From IMG/VR virus record IMGVR_UViG_3300046000_011764, positions 1-34,956 of that record: 34,956 nucleotides of DNA; one strand, written 5' to 3'. A program made the position numbers and the translations under genes. A model generated the notes under the pieces. It did no database searches and was not told the DNA's origin. It saw only the letters and a program-made list of their open reading frames with translations. Source of the DNA: a virus. Below, one piece after another: positions 31,790 to 34,956 of this stretch. Every line of letters starts with the position of its first letter. Within the stretch, counting starts at the first letter, position 1.

Positions 31790-32815
31790 ATGGAAGACGT
31801 TACCCTTATTGGCATCGATTTCGGCAAGCACACCTCCCACCTGCACGCGCAGGATCGCGCCGGTCATGCGGTCTGGCGAAAGAAGTGCAACCGGTCGCAA
31901 TTGATGATCCTGCTGGCCAATACACCGCCCTGTACCGTTGTCACGGAAGCCTGTGCCGGCGCGCACCAGATGGCGCGTGATCTCATTCGATTCAATCACA
32001 CTGTCAAGCTGATCTCGCCACAGTTCGTGCGACCCTTCGTCAAGACCAACAAGAACGACTTCATCGACGCCGAAGCAATTTGCGAAGCCGCTTCACGGCC
32101 TTCGATGCGGTTTGTGACGCCCAAGACCGAAGCCCAGCAATGCCTGGGCGCCTGGCACCGGGTGCGCGAATCGTTGGTCTGCGACCGGGTACAAGTCACG
32201 AACCAGATCCATGCGTTTCTGATGGAATTCGGTATCAGCCTGCCCAAGGGAGCAGCCGTCATCAAGCGCCTGCCTTCCGTGCTGGCAGAACAGCGCCTGC
32301 CAGCACGGCTAGTCATCTTGCTCGAGCGCTTGCGTGATCAGTACCGGGCGCTGGACGCGCAGATTGCCGAGATCGAACGAGACCTGGCGGCGCAATTACG
32401 CGAGGACGAGTCGGGGCGCCGTTTGCTAAGTGTTCCGGGCATCGGCCCGGTGACAGCCAGCTTGCTGGCGGCGGAGATGGGCGATGGCAAGCAGTATGGC
32501 TGTGCGCGCGACTTTGCCGCTTCGCTGGGATTGGTGCCACGCCAGTACAGCACTGGCGGGCGAGCGCATCTGATGGGCATAAGCAAGCGCGGCGACAAGA
32601 ACCTGAGACGCTTGCTGGTCCAATGCGCTCGCGTGTACATGCAGAATGTGGCTCGGCAGACCGGCCGGCTGGCTGATTGGGTCCGAGACCTGTTGCAGCG
32701 ACGGCATTCGAATGTGGTGGCGTGCGCCGTGGCCAATAAGTTCGCCCGGATCGTGTGGGCTATGACGGCCAGGCGCGTCGATTTCGAGCGCATCGGGGAG
32801 GCCCTGCCAGCCTGA
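31790..32815 (+). CDS. IS110-family (IS1111 group) transposase/recombinase
   Basis: 341 residues from the ATG at 31790, which has GGAGG five bases upstream; the frame is open to 31721 but crosses the inverted repeat. The N-terminal RuvC-like DEDD domain is complete: Asp10 (GIDFGKHTS), Glu53 (TEACAGAHQ), and Asp90 and Asp93 (NKNDFIDAEA). The C-terminal Tnp domain has LLSVPGIGPVTASLLAAE and then the catalytic Ser region RQYSTGGRAHLMGISKRGDK. These recombinases are guided by an element-encoded bridge (seek) RNA. The gene appears intact, so the element may still move. Confidence 0.94.
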   Translation: MEDVTLIGIDFGKHTSHLHAQDRAGHAVWRKKCNRSQLMILLANTPPCTVVTEACAGAHQMARDLIRFNHTVKLISPQFVRPFVKTNKNDFIDAEAICEAASRPSMRFVTPKTEAQQCLGAWHRVRESLVCDRVQVTNQIHAFLMEFGISLPKGAAVIKRLPSVLAEQRLPARLVILLERLRDQYRALDAQIAEIERDLAAQLREDESGRRLLSVPGIGPVTASLLAAEMGDGKQYGCARDFAASLGLVPRQYSTGGRAHLMGISKRGDKNLRRLLVQCARVYMQNVARQTGRLADWVRDLLQRRHSNVVACAVANKFARIVWAMTARRVDFERIGEALPA

Positions 32816-33068
32816 GCCCCCAAGGCGCTGACCGCTTTACTGCAGTACCGAACCACCCACCTGGTTTTGCGACCGCTGACATTGGATGACGTGAACGGCA
32901 CACCGGCCTGACGGACAACCTGGCAATGCAATTGGCCATCAAGGCCGAGGGCTTTTTAAGGACCGACAGGCGCGACTCTCATCGTGGCGCAGGGGGCTTG
33001 CCCCCGCCAAGACGCCGGATAGATTTACGCAAGCCACCCCACGCCAATCAACAAAGCGCTTGCAAAAA
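32816..33068 (+). ncRNA. Probable bridge/seek RNA region of the IS
   Basis: About 250 bases of non-coding DNA between the transposase stop and the right inverted repeat. This is the place where IS1111-group elements encode their guide RNA. It contains a strong hairpin GGGGG-CTTG-CCCCC at 32992-33005 with further pairing around it, and several GC-rich segments. The RNA is inferred from family knowledge; its ends and loops cannot be read safely by eye. Confidence 0.45.
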
Positions 33069-33081
33069 GGAGGGTGACCAT
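33069..33081 (-). repeat. Right inverted repeat of the IS1111-type element
   Basis: GGAGGGTGACCAT, exact reverse complement of the left repeat at 31726-31738. It is followed by three bases to the proposed right end. Confidence 0.85.
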
Positions 33082-33266
33082 AGATTTGCTTTGGGCTCCT
33101 GACTGACTCCATATTTACCCAACCCCGAAATTCCTATCAAACCCGGTTTCGTCTGAATACCTGATGATTTTTTGTGCGAGGTATGGAACTATTTTTTCAA
33201 AAACAAGAGCTAAATTTTTTTCCTTAAAATTAGTTTTTCTACGTTTTAATTCATATGTGGCACATC

Positions 33267-33605
33267 TCAGGTGATGTCCGTCGGCTGTAATGCAATGATG
33301 ATCATGCCAATCAGCTCCGCAGACGTCCCTGCCAAGTCCCATTGGCTAGGCACGATACAATCCACCACCCATAGCCAGACAAGCGCGATGGCAATGTACC
33401 TCCCGCAATAGGTTGCATAGGTACGGCCCGCTGCGCTTGGGTGCAGCGTCAGGAGGCAGGCGAAGAGTACCAGTGCGCCCGCAGCTGGCAGCAACAACCA
33501 CAACGATTTACCTTGTTTGAGCACCAGCCACGGCAAGTAACAACCCACGATCTCGGCGACAGCCGTGAGCGCGAACAGGGCAGCAGTCTTGGTGAGCTCG
33601 ATCAT
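33267..33605 (-). CDS. YnfA/UPF0060 family small membrane protein
   Basis: 112 residues from the ATG at 33605 (an ATG one codon earlier is also possible; GAGGG lies just upstream); the frame runs on to 33806 inside the transporter gene, but family length and N terminus ([25 protein letters not shown]) set this start. Four hydrophobic helices span the protein, with the family [20 protein letters not shown] and [15 protein letters not shown] segments. YnfA proteins resemble small multidrug-resistance pumps. It starts 7 bases or less after the transporter stop, so it is probably co-transcribed with it and the metal regulator. Confidence 0.88.
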   Translation of the reverse strand: MIELTKTAALFALTAVAEIVGCYLPWLVLKQGKSLWLLLPAAGALVLFACLLTLHPSAAGRTYATYCGRYIAIALVWLWVVDCIVPSQWDLAGTSAELIGMIIIALQPTDIT

Positions 33606-33612
33606 CATGCCC

Positions 33613-34668
33613 TCAATGCAGATGTTGATGGTGCGCATCCGGGAAATGCGGATGCGCGTGCGTGATGCGGTGATGCCGGTGTTGATGGCTATGGCGCGTG
33701 CCCGCAGGTACCGGCTCGTCATGCTCATGCATGTGGTGTTCGTCGCCCGCACCGTGAGCATGCGCGTGCGTGTGTTCGAGCGGCTCGTGCATATGTTCAT
33801 GCACATGACGCTCGGTCAGGTGCAGTGCCACGCCCACGGCCATTAGAGTGCCGCCCAGCAGCAATGCCACGGTAACCGGCTCGTGAAGCAGTGCCAGGGC
33901 CATCAACGCGCCGAAGAAAGGTGCCACGGAGAAATAAGCGCCGGTGCGGGCAGTACCGAGATGTCGCAGAGCGACCACAAACAGCGTGAGACTGGTTCCG
34001 TAGCTAAAAAAGCCGACCAAGGCCGCGCCGAGTACAGGTGCTGCGCCCGGCCATGCTGCGCCCAAGCTTACGGCCACGACGAGGTTCGTTGCACCTGCTG
34101 CCAGCCCCTTGACCATAGCGATCCACGAAGCATCGGACAGCGCCACTTTGCGGGTGAGGTTGTTGTCGATGGCCCACGCAAGACACGCGCCCAGCACAGC
34201 TAGCGCAGGCCAAAGGCTCGCGAACTCTACCGTCCCTTCGGCGGGCCAACTCAATACCACTGCACCGGCCACGATGGCAATCATGCCCAGTGCAATGCGC
34301 CGGTCGAAGTTCTCCTTGAAGACGAACCACGCCAAGAGCGCCGTGAAGACTCCTTCTGCATTGAGCAACAATGCCGCGCCCGAGGCTGGCATAACTGTTA
34401 GACCCGTCATCAGCAACACTGGACCTGCCACTCCACCGGTGGCAACAGCTCCAGCCAGCCAGAGCCAATCGCCGCGTGCGAGTTGGGTCGTAGGCGACTG
34501 CCGTACTTGGCGCAATAACCAAAGCCCAAGACCGGAGCCTAGGTATAGCAACGCAGCCAGCAACCAGGGGCCAGCATGCTCAAGCAGCAGTTTCGCCAGC
34601 GGCGTGCCTGCGCCGAAAAGTACGGCAGCGGCCAGCGCGGCGGGGATGCCGGAGTCGTTCAATTTCAT
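33613..34668 (-). CDS. EamA-family (DMT) transporter with His-rich C-terminal tail
   Basis: 351 residues. The first 280 residues form about ten membrane helices with two EamA repeats ([21 protein letters not shown] at the start of the first and [20 protein letters not shown] at the start of the second). The last about 69 residues contain roughly 25 His ([16 protein letters not shown] and HSHQHRHH blocks). Such a tail suggests metal sensing, buffering or transport. It overlaps the regulator gene by 4 bases (ATGA), tying it to Pb/Cd-type control. Drug/metabolite transporters are usually exporters; the ion is not known. Confidence 0.9.
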   Translation of the reverse strand: MKLNDSGIPAALAAAVLFGAGTPLAKLLLEHAGPWLLAALLYLGSGLGLWLLRQVRQSPTTQLARGDWLWLAGAVATGGVAGPVLLMTGLTVMPASGAALLLNAEGVFTALLAWFVFKENFDRRIALGMIAIVAGAVVLSWPAEGTVEFASLWPALAVLGACLAWAIDNNLTRKVALSDASWIAMVKGLAAGATNLVVAVSLGAAWPGAAPVLGAALVGFFSYGTSLTLFVVALRHLGTARTGAYFSVAPFFGALMALALLHEPVTVALLLGGTLMAVGVALHLTERHVHEHMHEPLEHTHAHAHGAGDEHHMHEHDEPVPAGTRHSHQHRHHRITHAHPHFPDAHHQHLH

Positions 34669-34956
34669 TTTCTCTTGTCCTTTATGGACTTGCGTTCAAC
34701 GGAACGACCGTGCGCACCATGCACGTGTCCGGCCGCGCTGGAGCCGCCCTCGGAGCCTTGGCGAGCAAGCTCATTCAAGATGCCGCAGTGAGCAGCATCC
34801 CGTGCTTCCTGACACAAATCCCGCAGCCCTTTGAGTTGCCGCTCCAGCGAACGCAATTCTCGAATGCGGGCGGCGACATGGCCGATGTGTTCATCAAGCA
34901 AAGCATTTACCTCACCGCAGTTCTCGTTGGGCGCATCCTTGAACCGCAGGAGGACG
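34665..34956 (-). CDS. MerR-family Pb(II)/Cd(II)-responsive regulator, C-terminal part (start outside window)
   Basis: The frame is open to the window edge, so only the last 96 residues are seen; the DNA-binding domain lies outside. The sensor helix and metal site are typical of PbrR/CadR: ENCGEVNALLDEHIGHVA, then LRDLCQEARDAAHCGIL. The three cysteines are spaced 35 and 9 residues apart, the PbrR pattern (CadR has 35 and 7, as I recall). A short His-containing tail (AGHVHGAHGRS) follows, as in CadR. It overlaps the EamA-family gene start, so regulator and transporter are co-expressed. Confidence 0.88.
   Translation of the reverse strand, partial: VLLRFKDAPNENCGEVNALLDEHIGHVAARIRELRSLERQLKGLRDLCQEARDAAHCGILNELARQGSEGGSSAAGHVHGAHGRSVERKSIKDKRK

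Larger units (their letters stand above)
31719..33084 (+). mobile_element. IS1111-type insertion sequence (IS110 family)
   Basis: Bounded by exact 13-bp inverted repeats lying inside the ends: ATGGTCACCCTCC at 31726-31738 and its reverse complement at 33069-33081. IS1111 elements characteristically carry IRs about 7 bases from the left and 3 bases from the right end, which gives the proposed limits and a length near 1366 bases. There is one transposase gene and a long non-coding right part. The ends proposed from this rule are within a few bases of the true ones. No target duplication is expected for this group. Confidence 0.82.

Noticed and set aside
33606-33806. N-terminal extension of the YnfA protein
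   Set aside because: This part is the out-of-frame reading of the His-rich transporter tail; the family start is at 33605.
34109-34834. Plus-strand frame of 241 codons opposite the EamA gene
   Set aside because: Ser/Pro/Arg-rich shadow of a GC-rich gene, with no ribosome site or domain.

Overview
The window holds two different kinds of DNA. Positions 1 to about 24,000 are the late half of a tailed-phage genome, most likely an integrated prophage. Positions about 24,400 to 34,956 are bacterial accessory DNA with metal-resistance genes and one insertion sequence. Protein types (phiE125/lambda-like phage modules, CusF/TolC/multicopper oxidase copper cluster, CopRS, a PbrR/CadR-type regulator) and the moderate base composition suggest a betaproteobacterium, probably of the order Burkholderiales. 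That placement is inference, because no rRNA or housekeeping marker is present.

Phage region, all genes on the + strand and mostly overlapping by 1-4 bases. The head module is terminase large subunit (cut by the window edge), portal, S49 prohead protease, HK97-type major capsid, a small head protein, gp6-like connector, head closure, HK97 gp10-like protein and a DUF3168 tail terminator. The lambda-order tail module is tail tube, G and G-T assembly chaperones (with a clear -1 slippery heptamer), tape measure, then M, L, K, I and J homologues. Distal tail genes follow: a small tail protein, a protein with about fourteen 18-19-residue repeats, and a fibre with a His-rich tip. Next comes an AT-richer accessory block of six genes, including a membrane fatty-acid desaturase and two 2-oxoglutarate/Fe(II) oxygenase-like proteins. 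The lysis cassette is a one-TM protein, a 3TM holin and a GH24 endolysin. Three intrinsic-terminator hairpins sit directly in front of a Shine-Dalgarno site, before the capsid gene, the small tail gene and the lysis cassette. No integrase, repressor or small terminase gene is in the window. A tRNA-3'-end-like sequence just after the endolysin is a weak attR candidate.

Metal region. A - strand copper cluster runs cusF, a 117-aa exported protein, a TolC-type outer-membrane lipoprotein, a Tat-exported multicopper oxidase, a cupredoxin, and a second cusF that is broken (ATA in place of the start codon and an in-frame TGA in the signal peptide). No RND pump (CusA/CusB) is present. Divergent from cusF is a copR/copS two-component system, with a candidate CopR box between them. 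An IS1111-type (IS110 family) element follows, with exact 13-bp subterminal inverted repeats and a long non-coding right end. The window closes with a - strand metal operon: a PbrR/CadR-type regulator (cut by the window edge), an EamA-family transporter with a very His-rich tail, and a YnfA-family membrane protein.

Working model: the phage genes build and release a long non-contractile-tailed virion, and the accessory block may alter host lipids or metabolites. The copper genes would detoxify periplasmic Cu(I) under CopRS control. The last operon would respond to Pb/Cd-like ions.
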